From assembly GCF_028640845.1 (NCBI RefSeq), contig NC_080541.1:177422502-177486501 (forward strand): a stretch of 64,000 nt of DNA, in the 5' to 3' direction. The stretch comes from Ahaetulla prasina. Its lineage: Eukaryota; Chordata; Lepidosauria; Squamata; Colubridae. The first letter of the stretch is position 1. Each line of letters starts with the position of its first letter. This document shows positions 26,213-37,140 of this stretch, piece after piece. The position numbers and the translations under genes are program-made. The notes beneath the pieces were generated by a model. It had not been told where the DNA came from and ran no database searches. It saw nothing but the letters and a program-made list of their open reading frames with translations.

Positions 26213-26357
26213 TGGACTGTGCTGTCCGAGCTTCCAAAATTGGAGTAAGGACTCCTAGTCCCTGCTCAGACCGGGCTCCTAGTTGAAATTTGTAGAGTGT
26301 GTCTGGCTTGAGCCCTTCAACTGCATAAAATGAAGTCTGGTCGAATTCCACCTTATG
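26213..26357 (-). CDS. PTPRF: PTPRF exon: C-terminal part of FN3
   Basis: A 145-nt exon, phase 0 in and phase 1 out. It encodes HKVEFDQTSFYAVEGLKPDT, LYKFQLGARSEQGLGVLTPI and LEARTAQS plus the first base of the next Thr codon. The TLYKFQL tyrosine marks the F strand of the FN3 fold. The acceptor is TTTATCTTTTCCAG and the donor TCCA|GTAAGT. Human LAR reads HKVTFDPTSSYTLEDLKPDT at this place, so the assignment is secure. It joins FN3a at phase 0 and FN4 at phase 1. Confidence 0.97.
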
Positions 26358-27927
26358 CTGGAAAAGATAAAGAGTCATTTTCTTTTTATTTGAAGGGGAA
26401 ATAAGGAAAGCCAACCTTTAACGCTTTTTTTGTTCTTAAATCATTTGCCCATCAATACTTGCAGATTAATCAAGTCAATGATACAACCCAAGTTACCGAA
26501 CCCAAGTTACTGAATTTACATAATAGTAGAAAATCATTATCTTCAAATTGAGGACACTAACAAAGCACAGTCTTGTGCTCTTCAGAACCAAAATATCTAT
26601 TAGAAATGCAACCACAGCATTCTGTAAAAATGTCAGGAAAGCAAAAAGAATGAATTTTCCCTCCCAGCATTTTGTTATGTTAAGTATCTTTTAAATCAGA
26701 GTTTGAGCAATCATAATATAGAAACTTTATACACAAACACATACACACATTACTCTCTTGGGTGTAGTGTCCAGAAGGGGTCTTGGATAGTACTGTGCAT
26801 TCCACAATTTTATACAGGTAGTTCTCAGTTTACAACAGTTCATTTAGTGACCATTCAAAGTTATAATGGCACTGAAAAAAGTGACGTATGACCATTTTTC
26901 ACACTTACGACCATTGCAGCATCTCCATGGTCATATGATGAAAATTCAGATGCTTGGCAACTGACTTAAGCAAAGTCAATGAGGAAGCCAGATATACTTA
27001 ACAACTGTGTTAACACTACAGTGATTCATTTAACAACCGTGGCAAGGAAGGTCGTAAAATGGGGCAAAACTCAGTTAACAAATGCTTCATTTAGCAACAG
27101 AAATTTGGGACTCAGTTGTGGTCGTAAGTCGAGGATTACCTGTATAATCATTGAAAAGTCACAGAAGTTAATGTTGGTCACAAACAAGTCAGCAACCAGA
27201 GTATTTCATCGCCTCTAAGTATTAATGTATAAAATTGCGAAGAAAAGATATGAAAGATAAGAGTTATGCCTACCGAAAATTCAGTCAGAAAGGTACTTAA
27301 TAGAATTTCTAGTGAATATATCAGCTGGGCTTCAGCACTTTATCCCATCAGCAGCAAAAACTAACAGACACATGCAGATCTGTTTTCATTTGTATAATTC
27401 ATATCACAAAATCCAGTATTACAGAATTCCAGTAAGTTTAAAGCACAGAGAAAAGAGCCTTAGTCTTATATTATCCCATATAACCCTTTAGGTCTTTATT
27501 TCCGATATTAATTTATTGACAATTAAAAAGAACTTTCAGATACTGAAGATCCCAAAACATTTCTTAATGCAAAGCAGCCTATATATGAGACAAGCTATGG
27601 CTAGATTTCACTTCCAAATCATCATAAGGACTAGATGGACAACCTTTGAAGCTTCATCTATGCAATCATGACAAAGGAAATGTTTTCAGTAATTATTCCT
27701 TATGGCCAGGAATCCAAGTGATTGCAGGAGTCCTTGATTCTCCCTCTCACACAGAAATATGTACAAAGGTTTACAACTACATTATACCTTCTTTTTTTGA
27801 AGCTGTTTTCAACAACAATTTTCTGTATCTACGTATACTTCGACAAGAATTTTACTGGCAATTAGAAAAACCTGCCTCGCTTCCATAGGAAACTACAGTA
27901 GAGCAATCAATTATTATTATTTCTTAC
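26358..27927 (-). other. PTPRF intron within FN3
   Basis: A 1.6-kb intron splitting the FN3 domain. It contains a complete Tc1/mariner-type MITE (26815-27142); the remainder shows nothing recognisable. Confidence 0.8.
26815..27142 (+). mobile_element. Tc1/mariner (Tigger-like) MITE, copy A
   Basis: A 328-bp non-autonomous DNA element flanked by TA on both sides. It has terminal inverted repeats: the start reads CAGGTAGTTCTCAGTTTACA and the end reads GTCGTAAGTCGAGGATTACC-TG. Internally it carries TTCATTTAGTGACCATTCAA and TCATTTAGCAACAG-type segments. Related copies occur at 45057-45433, 45474-45868, 46981-47372 and 47851-48248. The TA duplication and termini fit the Tigger-like part of Tc1/mariner. 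No transposase is encoded. Confidence 0.82.
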
Positions 27928-28061
27928 CTGGATCCCATTTGTTCCCTCCCAGTATATCAGCTCATACTTGGTGATGCGCTCTTGAGAAGCTGGCAGCCAA
28001 GTCAACATGATCCGTGTGTCTGACTCGGCCTCAGCTTGGAAGTCTGCTGGTTGGGCTGGAA
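27928..28061 (-). CDS. PTPRF: PTPRF exon: N-terminal part of FN3
   Basis: A 134-nt exon, phase 1 in and phase 0 out, not visible as an open frame starting with Met because it is short. It encodes (V)PAQPADFQAEAESDTRIMLT, WLPASQERITKYELIYWEGT and NGIQ. The FN3 core Trp (LTWLP) and the YELIYW strand are present. The acceptor is GATCCCTAG and the donor CCAG|GTAAGAA. Human LAR reads VPAQPADFQAEVESDTRIQL here. The following exon supplies the second half of FN3. Confidence 0.96.
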
Positions 28062-28586
28062 CTAGGGATCAATGAAGTATGAGTCAGTGGAGGCAGATCT
28101 GAGGAGCTTTAGGAAGTGTCCAAGTCTTATCACTAATGTAAAACTTTACAACATTTTCATAACTCTGTTCAGTACCTTCCCTTTCTTTTAGATTCCAAGT
28201 TCAACAGTTCTCTCTTTAACCTTGATAGCTAAGCAGATGTCCATTCTTGACAAACATAAAATGATGATAAAACAACATGGTATTTATAATCTGAAAAAGA
28301 TCATATTTTTCTCAATCTTAAATTAAGAAGCATCAGCTTCCTCCTCAATGAACATACCCTATGTCTGAACAATACCATGATTATGATCTTTGCCTCAGAA
28401 GTCTGAAAGAGTTAGAGCAGACTAAGATATAGAGGGGACAATTTTAATTCTTGCTTTTTCCAATCTATTCCTCCCTGAAAGTGTTGAAACTTTAACTCCC
28501 AGAATTCTGTATCATGCAATCTCAACTCACCTGAGGTGTTATCAGATTGGGGGAAAGCTAACTCATACCAAATATACAGTACTTAC
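28062..28586 (-). other. PTPRF intron, FN2 to FN3
   Basis: A 525-bp intron with a consensus donor (GGTG|GTAAGT). I see no repeat in it. Confidence 0.85.
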
Positions 28587-29168
28587 CACCCTGCTGGGTC
28601 TTGACTTGAATAACATCAGAAGGGGGGCCATCTCCTACTGAGGTGAAAGCCAAGACACGGATACTATATGTAGTCTCAGTTATCAAACTGCCCACAGTGG
28701 TGAGATGACTGTCATCAGTGTTGTGCTTCTGCCACATGCTGAGTGGTAGATGGGGATCAGTGGTGTAGTATACCCGGTAGCCTCGAATCAGTCCATTAGG
28801 CTCTTCAGGTTGTTCCCACTGGACCAGCATAGTGCTAGCACTCAGCATCCGTGCCTGCACTTTGAGAGGTGGGCTTGATGGAGCTTGTTCTCCTGTCCGT
28901 GCCTCAACCAGTTCACTAGGAAGGCTCCTTCCAATGTTGTTTACAGCAATAATACGGAACTCATATTCTGAGAAGGGGCTTAGGCCACCAATACTATAGC
29001 GGGTGGTGGCCACACCATCCACTTCTTGGAACGTTCCCTCCAAAGATTTCGGCTTATATTGGATGACATAATAGGAGATGGGGTCTGCATTGCCAGAGTC
29101 CCAGGTGAGAGTAACACTGGTGGCTGTTGTTTCAGTCACTAATGGCTCTGTTGGGGGCTTTGGCAGAG
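28587..29168 (-). CDS. PTPRF: PTPRF exon: FN1 + FN2
   Basis: A 582-nt exon, phase 1 to phase 1 (194 codons), containing both first FN3 domains. It starts (A)[20 protein letters not shown], continues [20 protein letters not shown] and [20 protein letters not shown] (FN1), then [40 protein letters not shown] and [17 protein letters not shown] (FN2), and ends [10 protein letters not shown]3 core Trp residues lie in LTWDS and VQWEQ; F-strand tyrosines lie in SEYEFRI and TYSIRVL. The acceptor is CATATTTTCAG and the donor GGTG|GTAAGT. FN1-FN2 of LAR is the binding site for the postsynaptic adhesion protein NGL-3 (family knowledge). GEQAPSSPP separates LAR from PTPRD (EQAPSSAP). Confidence 0.98.
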
Positions 29169-30065
29169 CTGAAAATATGAAAAAAAAATCACACTATTAA
29201 TGCAATTGATAGAGTGTATAAAAATATAAATGAGGTTCAAAATTTCCTTAACTGTCTTCTTTAAAGGCAGAAATAATTTTATCGAAACATACATTTTACA
29301 TTACACACTACCACATATTACTTGGAGTGCTTTTAATGAAAGGGTAAACATAGCAATCATGTTATTAGATGTGTTCACAGAACTTGTTGGTGGCTGCTTA
29401 AATAACCATAATTTAGACAAGAATCCAAGTCAGCTTTCAAATGGAAAAAAAGGTTCTTTAGCTGGAGTACCCTTCAGGAATTTTTGTTCAGGGCCAATTC
29501 ACCAAGACAACAATACCTGCATTGTACTACTATTACAAGAAGAACATGGGATGCAGAAATTGGTGGGAGGTGCATTTGGGTGATGGGATAGTACAGCATC
29601 CTGGCCATGAAAACTCCAAGCATTTGCATAAAAGGTCACAATCTTCCTGCACTACTAGATAAGAAAATCTAAGGCCAGTATTATGATCTGGGATTATTTT
29701 ATATATTGATTTTATGGCAGGACTATATATAAATCAATCAATATATAGGTACAAATAAGAGAAGAGTTACATCAGAGAAATTAATACCAAAAACATCTGT
29801 AGGTTTTTTTGAGATTTGTTCTCCATTTTGGGAGATGTTTGGGTATCTGTTTCGTGAAGTAAAAAATAATTAGATAACCAAATGAGAAGAGACATGTTAC
29901 GTGTCTGGGACAGAATCTGCTCTAATTCCACATTTTATATTGTATATAAAACATTATTTGGCCAGTCCCCCTAAGAAAACAATAAGAACATAAAATCTAG
30001 AAAAAGATAGCTGCAACTGTATATATCTGTCATAATTCCTTTGGACATAATCTGGAATTTCTTAC
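29169..30065 (-). other. PTPRF intron, Ig3 (copy 1) to FN1
   Basis: An 897-bp intron. Its upper 614 bp belong to copy 1 of the tandem duplication that starts at 29452. No transposable element is recognised. Confidence 0.8.
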
Positions 30066-30800
30066 CTTTGACAGTAATCTGTGCTGTTGCATGGATTACT
30101 CCCAGTGAGGACATGGCTTCACATGTATAGTTGGCCGATTGTGTAATATTGATCAGTTCTAGAACATTCCTGCCCATTGGCATGTCATCTTCTTTTGTTA
30201 ATTCCACATCTCCAACAATCCACTTCACATACGGCATTGGAGACCCCACTGCTACACATGTGAGGTTCACACTCCCTCCAGGCATCACCTCATGGTTGCT
30301 TGGAGGGATTGAAAATCGAGGAGATACTCGCCGCACTGAAATAAGGAACAGAGAACTAGTAGGGTCACAGCCTCAACTTGTGTATTCATTTTTGCTTTCA
30401 AAGTCGATGGGTGGTGTGGACATCAACACTCATTCTATTAAATTGTAGTAAATCACTCTGGAAAAAGAAAATTCTGTGCAAGATGTGTTTACCGAATTTC
30501 ACGTCTACATGCCTCCTTTTTAAGTCACACTGGCATTATTTTCATCAAGAGGACTGGCATGTTGCATTATGTCACTAAGATGAACCTTCATTTTCACTGC
30601 ATCCCGTTAATTAGAAAATAAGCTCATTTTCCAATCCATAAGATACACTAAAATTCTGCCAGATGGGTTTATTTAAGTAGTATCATTGCAAAGTGGTCTG
30701 CAGGCCAAACTATGTTATAATGGCAGGTACAAATTTTCTTTCAAAGTTATTCCGTATATTATAACTAGCTAAAACAGCATTCCCAGAGAAAATGTAAAGA
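29452..30800 (-). repeat. Tandem duplication, copy 1 (contains Ig3 exon)
   Basis: A 1349-bp unit repeated head to tail at 30801-32149. It runs from GGTTCTTTAGCTGG in the Ig3-FN1 intron, through the Ig3 exon, to AATGTAAAGA in the upstream intron. Compared with copy 2 it has one extra C (ACCC versus ACC) and one extra G (AGGG versus AGG) within the first 45 bases and one A/G substitution at 29976; the rest that I compared is identical. At the breakpoint there is 3 bp of shared sequence (AGG). Confidence 0.9.
30066..30335 (-). CDS. PTPRF: PTPRF exon: Ig3, copy 1 (lower-coordinate)
   Basis: A 270-nt exon, phase 1 to phase 1, holding the whole third Ig domain. It reads (V)[78 protein letters not shown] and [11 protein letters not shown]. 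The disulfide cysteines (NLTC, NYTC) and core Trp (VKWIV) are present; NLT, NIT and NYT are possible N-glycosylation sites. The acceptor is TTATTTCAG and the donor AAAG|GTAAG. The last G joins CT of the FN1 exon to give Ala, as in human LAR (TVKALPKPP). In transcript order this is the second of the two identical copies and sits next to FN1. Both copies have intact splice sites. Confidence 0.96.
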
Positions 30801-31412
30801 GGTTCTTTAGCTGGAGTACCTTCAGGAATTTTTGTTCAGGCCAATTCACCAAGACAACAATACCTGCATTGTACTACTATTACAAGAAGAACATGGGATG
30901 CAGAAATTGGTGGGAGGTGCATTTGGGTGATGGGATAGTACAGCATCCTGGCCATGAAAACTCCAAGCATTTGCATAAAAGGTCACAATCTTCCTGCACT
31001 ACTAGATAAGAAAATCTAAGGCCAGTATTATGATCTGGGATTATTTTATATATTGATTTTATGGCAGGACTATATATAAATCAATCAATATATAGGTACA
31101 AATAAGAGAAGAGTTACATCAGAGAAATTAATACCAAAAACATCTGTAGGTTTTTTTGAGATTTGTTCTCCATTTTGGGAGATGTTTGGGTATCTGTTTC
31201 GTGAAGTAAAAAATAATTAGATAACCAAATGAGAAGAGACATGTTACGTGTCTGGGACAGAATCTGCTCTAATTCCACATTTTATATTGTATATAAAACA
31301 TTATTTGGCCAGTCCCCCTAAGGAAACAATAAGAACATAAAATCTAGAAAAAGATAGCTGCAACTGTATATATCTGTCATAATTCCTTTGGACATAATCT
31401 GGAATTTCTTAC
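30336..31412 (-). other. Interval between duplicated Ig3 exons
   Basis: A 1077-bp segment that would be an intron if both Ig3 copies are used. It is made of the upper part of copy 1 and the lower part of copy 2, with the junction at 30800/30801. It contains only duplicated intron sequence. Confidence 0.85.
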
Positions 31413-32149
31413 CTTTGACAGTAATCTGTGCTGTTGCATGGATTACTCCCAGTGAGGACATGGCTTCACATGTATAGTTGGCCGATTGTGTAATATTGAT
31501 CAGTTCTAGAACATTCCTGCCCATTGGCATGTCATCTTCTTTTGTTAATTCCACATCTCCAACAATCCACTTCACATACGGCATTGGAGACCCCACTGCT
31601 ACACATGTGAGGTTCACACTCCCTCCAGGCATCACCTCATGGTTGCTTGGAGGGATTGAAAATCGAGGAGATACTCGCCGCACTGAAATAAGGAACAGAG
31701 AACTAGTAGGGTCACAGCCTCAACTTGTGTATTCATTTTTGCTTTCAAAGTCGATGGGTGGTGTGGACATCAACACTCATTCTATTAAATTGTAGTAAAT
31801 CACTCTGGAAAAAGAAAATTCTGTGCAAGATGTGTTTACCGAATTTCACGTCTACATGCCTCCTTTTTAAGTCACACTGGCATTATTTTCATCAAGAGGA
31901 CTGGCATGTTGCATTATGTCACTAAGATGAACCTTCATTTTCACTGCATCCCGTTAATTAGAAAATAAGCTCATTTTCCAATCCATAAGATACACTAAAA
32001 TTCTGCCAGATGGGTTTATTTAAGTAGTATCATTGCAAAGTGGTCTGCAGGCCAAACTATGTTATAATGGCAGGTACAAATTTTCTTTCAAAGTTATTCC
32101 GTATATTATAACTAGCTAAAACAGCATTCCCAGAGAAAATGTAAAGAGG
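30801..32149 (-). repeat. Tandem duplication, copy 2 (contains Ig3 exon)
   Basis: The second copy of the unit at 29452-30800, offset by 1349 bases at its start and by 1347 after two 1-base losses. It ends GTAAAGAGG, after which unique intron sequence (CCTAGGCCATATGC) continues. The duplicated Ig3 exon, its flanking splice sites and the antisense open frames are identical in both copies. Confidence 0.9.
31413..31682 (-). CDS. PTPRF: PTPRF exon: Ig3, copy 2 (upper-coordinate)
   Basis: Identical in all 270 nt to the Ig3 exon at 30066-30335, with the same acceptor (TTATTTCAG) and donor (AAAG|GTAAG). In the transcript it comes first, after Ig2 or the linker mini-exon. The last base G of the Ig2 exon completes its first Val codon (YVR-VRR). 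If both copies were spliced in, the second would follow as ITVK-VRRV in frame, giving an ectodomain with four Ig domains. LAR proteins known to me have three. Use of only one copy would give a normal protein. Whether this copy exists in the genome or is an assembly artefact cannot be decided from the sequence. Confidence 0.8.
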
Positions 32150-32721
32150 CCTAGGCCATATGCAAACCTAGTTAGCATTTCTTTGTTGGAAAGAAGTTCA
32201 GATCCACCCTGACATAAGAGCACTTGGACAATGGATCCTCCCTGCCTTTAGAAAGCATTCCAAGGACGAATCACACCCTGTATATATTCACTCATGCAGT
32301 ATTCTTCTCTTGGTTTGGTGGCAAGCCTTCAGATGTACTAAAGCTTGCTGACTATTAGCTCAACCACTTCATCTAGGGAACTGGTACATAAATGATGCTC
32401 TTCTCTAAGGCCAGTGTTACAGGCCAATTTAAACAAGGACAAAAATCATAATGAGCAGAGTAAATCTGTGTTTCCTCTGGGTAAATTAATTCCAGGTTTT
32501 ACTTAAAAAGGCTTGTGTTGTATCTCCTCTGGGAAATCTGTATCTCCAAAATGAAGTCAGTGCTTATGTATGTGGCATCCTCTCTTCCTTAATAATGCAG
32601 CCTCACCAATTCATACCTCCTGATTATCAAGTAAATAGCTAAAGGGCAGAGAATCTATAGAAAAGACCCATTGGGAAGGAGATTGCTGAGCAAAGCTCGC
32701 TCAAAGGGCTATAGTCTACTG

Positions 32722-33351
32722 CAGGGGTATCAAACTTGATTTCATCAGGTTTGTGTTTGACCTTGGAGGGCCAAGTGTGTGTGTGTGGCCAGGGGTGGGG
32801 GCGGCCATGGTGAGCATTTGACACAGGCTTAAGATACATTTTTCCCCTTCTCTTCTTTCTTTCCACAGTTCTTTCTATAACCATTTTCCTATCTCTTCTA
32901 CCAGATATTACTGGCAAACATTTATTACTTATTCTTCATACTCCATTAAACTTTTTATTTCTAAATTTATACCCCATTGTTTAATAGTAAATCGCTTTTC
33001 CAGACAGAAAAGCTATTTATATTATTGTATTCTTATTATTCTGCAGCACTCTGCTGGCTGTAAACAGACCATGTGGAGGCCTTGCATGGCCTGTTTTTGG
33101 CCAGTAGAGTGCTGCTGGAGACCGTGGATGCCAAAAATGAACTGTGTGGGGGCCTCCGCGTCGCCCATTTTTGGCGGCAGAGTGCTGCTGGAGGCCATGG
33201 AGGCTAAAAAAGGGCTGCAGGGGGGGGGGACTTTTGGCCGGCAGAGGCACTGTGGGCCAGTCCTTTGATATTTCCAGGCTGGCCCCATGGGCCAGATTTA
33301 AGCACCCTGCAGGCTGAATCCAGCCCGCAGGCCTTGAGTTTGACACTTATG
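32722..33351. mobile_element. hAT-type non-autonomous transposon, 630 bp
   Basis: It starts CAGGGGTATCAAACTTGATT and ends GAGTTTGACACTTATG, an imperfect terminal inverted repeat. It is flanked by a perfect 8-bp target duplication GTCTACTG (32714-32721 and 33352-33359). The GC-rich parts (GGCCATGG, GGCCTTGCATGGCC) surround an AT-rich middle (about 32830-33050). No transposase frame is visible. It lies 570 bp from the end of the Ig3 tandem duplication. Confidence 0.85.
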
Positions 33352-35549
33352 GTCTACTGGGTGTGTTTTATGCTGGACTTCTTCCTGTGCGGGTTCTAGC
33401 ATCACAAAATCATGTTAGAAAGGTGCAGCTACTACCATATGCGTAGAATGGTAGTACTGACAAGACTTGACTTCAGGTTGACAAGCTAACAGTACCCTTA
33501 ATAAAGCTTTGGTTGAGTTCTTTTTGATGATTCATCAGTCCAGTGGATTCACAGAAAGAAAACTGGCACTGAAGGCCTCACATTACTATGAACAACAGAA
33601 TGAAGATTTGAGGATAAATGAAACAATACTGTCAGCAATATGCATACTACACATCATCTTGGGGACAAAAAGGGGACACATTAGCTTCATAACAGCTGGA
33701 GGAATAATAATGTACGTTTTCAAATGTGTAAAAACAGGTTGGTTTATTTTATCAATCTCAAATCAACAGTTACATGCATGGTTGCCAGTGAGAGACTTGT
33801 TACCCAACTGAAAGGAAGTACTTTATAAACACAAATTAAAGCAAATAAAAAGGGGTCACATTAGCTCTAACACAATTATCCAGATATTTGATGGACATGG
33901 CAATGGGTCAACATGATGGGGTGGTTGTCCAACATAGCCTGGATCTGATCGGCAAGAAGCAGGACTCTTCTCTTCCCCATCCCCCACCCAATGAACATGA
34001 GGCTGAGCCAATAGAGGACAAGTTTGCTTATATATTAGGATTTCAGTACAGTGGACCAACCAACTTCCCACCCCCTCACCAACTAAACTGGTCTCAAACA
34101 AAAACAAGCTTTAGGAATAATGCTACAAACTCGTGCATGGCAATTATTCACTGACTTGACATGCATCAGACAGACAAAAGACCAAAAAGGGAAAGGAACT
34201 AATATATAAAATCTGAACAAAATAAACCCCAGCGGGAGTGGTGGAAATGCACAAAAATGCAATTACTGAAGTCAGAAATGAAACTGGGAGAAATTCATGC
34301 AGAAGGATCAGACACAATCAGTAGCATGCCTTTGCCGTCTCTACTTCTGTGAAAACCAAGCAAAATACCTCCTACCTCCCATTCAGCTTATTTAAACCAC
34401 ATTCAAACATATGCATGCATACTTGGTAGTTAAAATTAAGTTAGTTTTGACAGAATAGAATTTCATGACTTATCCCTCAAATATCAGTCCTTGGTTATCT
34501 CCTCTGTTGCCATAAAAGAACCTGTCAGGACTACACTAGGAAGAAAGAACACAGCTTGTGAATCTGCAGATAAGAGCTTCAGTTCATTTAGCAAAGCGCT
34601 ATCGAGAAAACCTCTCGCCCTTTTTGAAAGCTGCTGTTTACTATTCTAGTGGAAGGGGATGAGAAAAGGTTATTTGACAATATATCAGACATGGGGCTCT
34701 TCTAGCCTAGTTCCAGGATGAATGGCAATGAAAATCACTCCCCCTTCAATATCTTCAAACAAAACAAAACAAGGGGGAAAAAGTTTTTTTTTAAAAAAAG
34801 CCTATAGGCAAGCCTTTACTACATAGTTTTGTTACCCAAAGATTGGATCTAGGGACAGAAAAAAACATTTCCCCAAACAACTCAGCCAAATGCTAATCTC
34901 ATGACTGAAAACAGATACACATCTCCCTAAGGCCAATACTGACACTAAGCGGACGATCTCTTTCTTCATATTGTGGTAACCCGATTTTGAGGTAGCCACC
35001 TCACATTTGGGACAGGGCTTAAAGGTGTGGGAATAAGGTTGTCCTAGTTTTTTTTTGGTAGTCTATTCTGTTCTGAATTTTTGGCTAAAGGAATACATTA
35101 TTTTTTCCATTATGATATTCATAATCCATATGCTGGCCTCCATCTATCCTAACAGAGAAAGGAATGGTTCTTCTGTTGCCCAAAAGGAGAAAATGAGAAT
35201 GAGAGGAACTGCTAGATAAAAAATTCAAGATGTCAGATGTCAAGCTCTGTTGCCTTCCTTAGCATCTTCTCAGTAGTTTTGTTCCTTCCAGTCTGATTAT
35301 AAATAACCATTAAAAGTGCAGCAAATCAAACTTTAGTTCTTATCATGCACAAGGGAAGAACAGAGGCGAGGCAATCAATAGAAGCTCAGATTCTTCCTTA
35401 TTAAATAAGAATCAGGGGAAAGCTACCCTTCTTTTCCTTCTTTTCAATTTTTAAAGTTTATCTTAAACCTCACACTGAGGTCTTCAAGTCTATAAAAGAG
35501 CAAAAAATGGGCCCAGTGATACTATGGATTGGATTACAGATGCTATAGT

Positions 35550-35905
35550 CAACCCAAGTTGAAATTCTCAAACTCGGAATGTAACGCTAGTGCAACTGCC
35601 AACTTTATTTCCTTGAGTTCAATAGGACATGAAGTAAGACTGTCGATTAGCTCTACAATTCTCTGGCAGAGCTGTGGAATGTCACTTATGCAGCATCCAT
35701 CCACAGGTGCTGATGTTCTTCCAGACTCTAATCTCTTGTTCTTCCCTGCTACTAGTGTTGGAAGTGAAGCAGAGCTGTCAATCAGTGTTACAGCATTTTG
35801 ACAGAGAACAGTACAGCTCATGAAAGTCACTTACACAATGTCCACATATGTGTATAATTCCTACCAGGATCTAGTTCTTGGCCCTTCCTGCCAATGAAGT
35901 CATTT
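35550..35905. repeat. Diverged tandem repeat, unit about 130-145 bp
   Basis: Two or three imperfect units follow each other. Shared blocks in order are GAAGT(A/G)A, CTGTC(G/A)AT, TCACTTA, CCAG...CTA, TCTTG and CCTTCCTGC. Read on the minus strand the units give related peptides (LCQRIVELIDSLTS and LCQNAVTLIDSSAS, each preceded by an AGKN/GRKGQ-like stretch). This suggests a decayed repeat that may once have been coding. I do not recognise the family. Confidence 0.4.
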
Positions 35906-37005
35906 ACTTCAGGAAATTCTAATCTGCCAATTATAGAAATTTTCATCCAATTTACAAGGTACCAAATTGGTTTTAAACATATTTTAAAAATACCTTTCCC
36001 TGATCTATCAGGATTTGCTACAGGTTGGGGATTAAAAAAAAAAAAGCAAGTAACAATTTCACATTTTGCAAGAAGCACATTTGTGAAATGCTACTGTAGG
36101 ACAATAATATTCAGGATTTCTTTTAGCACATTTTCAGAGAATAAATGCACTGCCAGCCCTCCCAGGGTATGGAACAACATATAGCTTGCAAAAGGTGGAC
36201 ATTCCCTACTGAGCTGAATAATTTATTAATTTATCAAATTATTAAGTAAGTGACATGGTCTATCCCAACCTACCACAAAGCAATGTAGGTAAGAAAAATA
36301 CCCCAGCAGAGACCAGATTTCTATTCTGAGAGGTTGGGATGAAGCAAACAATACTACAGAGTATTAATAATTCAGCATGCAATAATGTGCACTTTTCCTG
36401 CATCCAGGGCCAATGAGCATGTCTCTCACATCACAGTAGTGGCTTCTCAAATTTAATCAAACAGTGAGGTCATTCTATTAAAAGTCCTCTTCCCAGCAAT
36501 TTCCAGCTTCCTTTTGAGAATTTCCAGGTACAAAGCAATTGCTTAATACTGGGATATTGTAATAATAATTAAATGGTTACAACAAAACTAAAATAGTTTT
36601 GGACTCCCTAGAAAAGAACAGTGAGGATGGCTGGTTTAAACAGAATGTAAAAGCCACTAGCCAGGCTACTTATAAATGCTAAGGTTAAATTCAGACAACT
36701 TTCCTGCAATGTGTATTTACTAATGCTATATATTTACAAAGTCTCTGCTGTATTATATGCAATATCATTTAAAAGCAGTTGATATCAGTGCAGCAGAGAC
36801 ACAGCTTTTCTTGTATTGTGGGCTTTAAATTTTGAATAATACAGATTGGTTCTGCAGGAAATATATTTACTGGTACTATGTCTCCTAGTCCATTACTTAC
36901 TGGGTCAGAAATAAGGGATGTAAATTAAAGCTTCAAGTTACATAAGTCTTTATCTTAAGCGTCCTAGTTGTGGTAAAAAAAGAAGAAGCCAGGATTAGTC
37001 TAGAT

Positions 37006-37140
37006 CAGGGGTCTCCAACCTTGGTCCCTTTAAGACTTGTGGACTTCAACTCCCAGAGTCCATCAGCCAGCAAAGCTGGCTGAGGAACTCTGGAAATTGA
37101 AGTCCACAAGTCTTAAAGGGACCAAGGTTGGAGACCCCTG
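37006..37140. mobile_element. Palindromic hAT-type MITE with 8-bp TSD
   Basis: A 135-bp element, nearly a perfect inverted repeat: start CAGGGGTCTCCAACCTTGGT, end ACCAAGGTTGGAGACCCCTG, with arms meeting at CCAGCAAAGCTGGCTGAG. The flanking 8-bp duplication GTCTAGAT is perfect (36998-37005 and 37141-37148). It is the same family as 22567-22704 but better preserved. Transcribed as part of the intron it can fold into a long hairpin. Confidence 0.92.

Noticed and set aside
30131..31795. Identical plus-strand 105-codon frames at 30131-30448 and 31478-31795
   Set aside because: They are antisense shadows of the duplicated Ig3 exon, identical only because of the duplication.
33509..33811. Plus-strand open frame of 100 codons in the Ig2-Ig3 intron
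   Set aside because: No domain pattern, no splice context; a frame of this length is expected by chance in AT-rich introns of this size.
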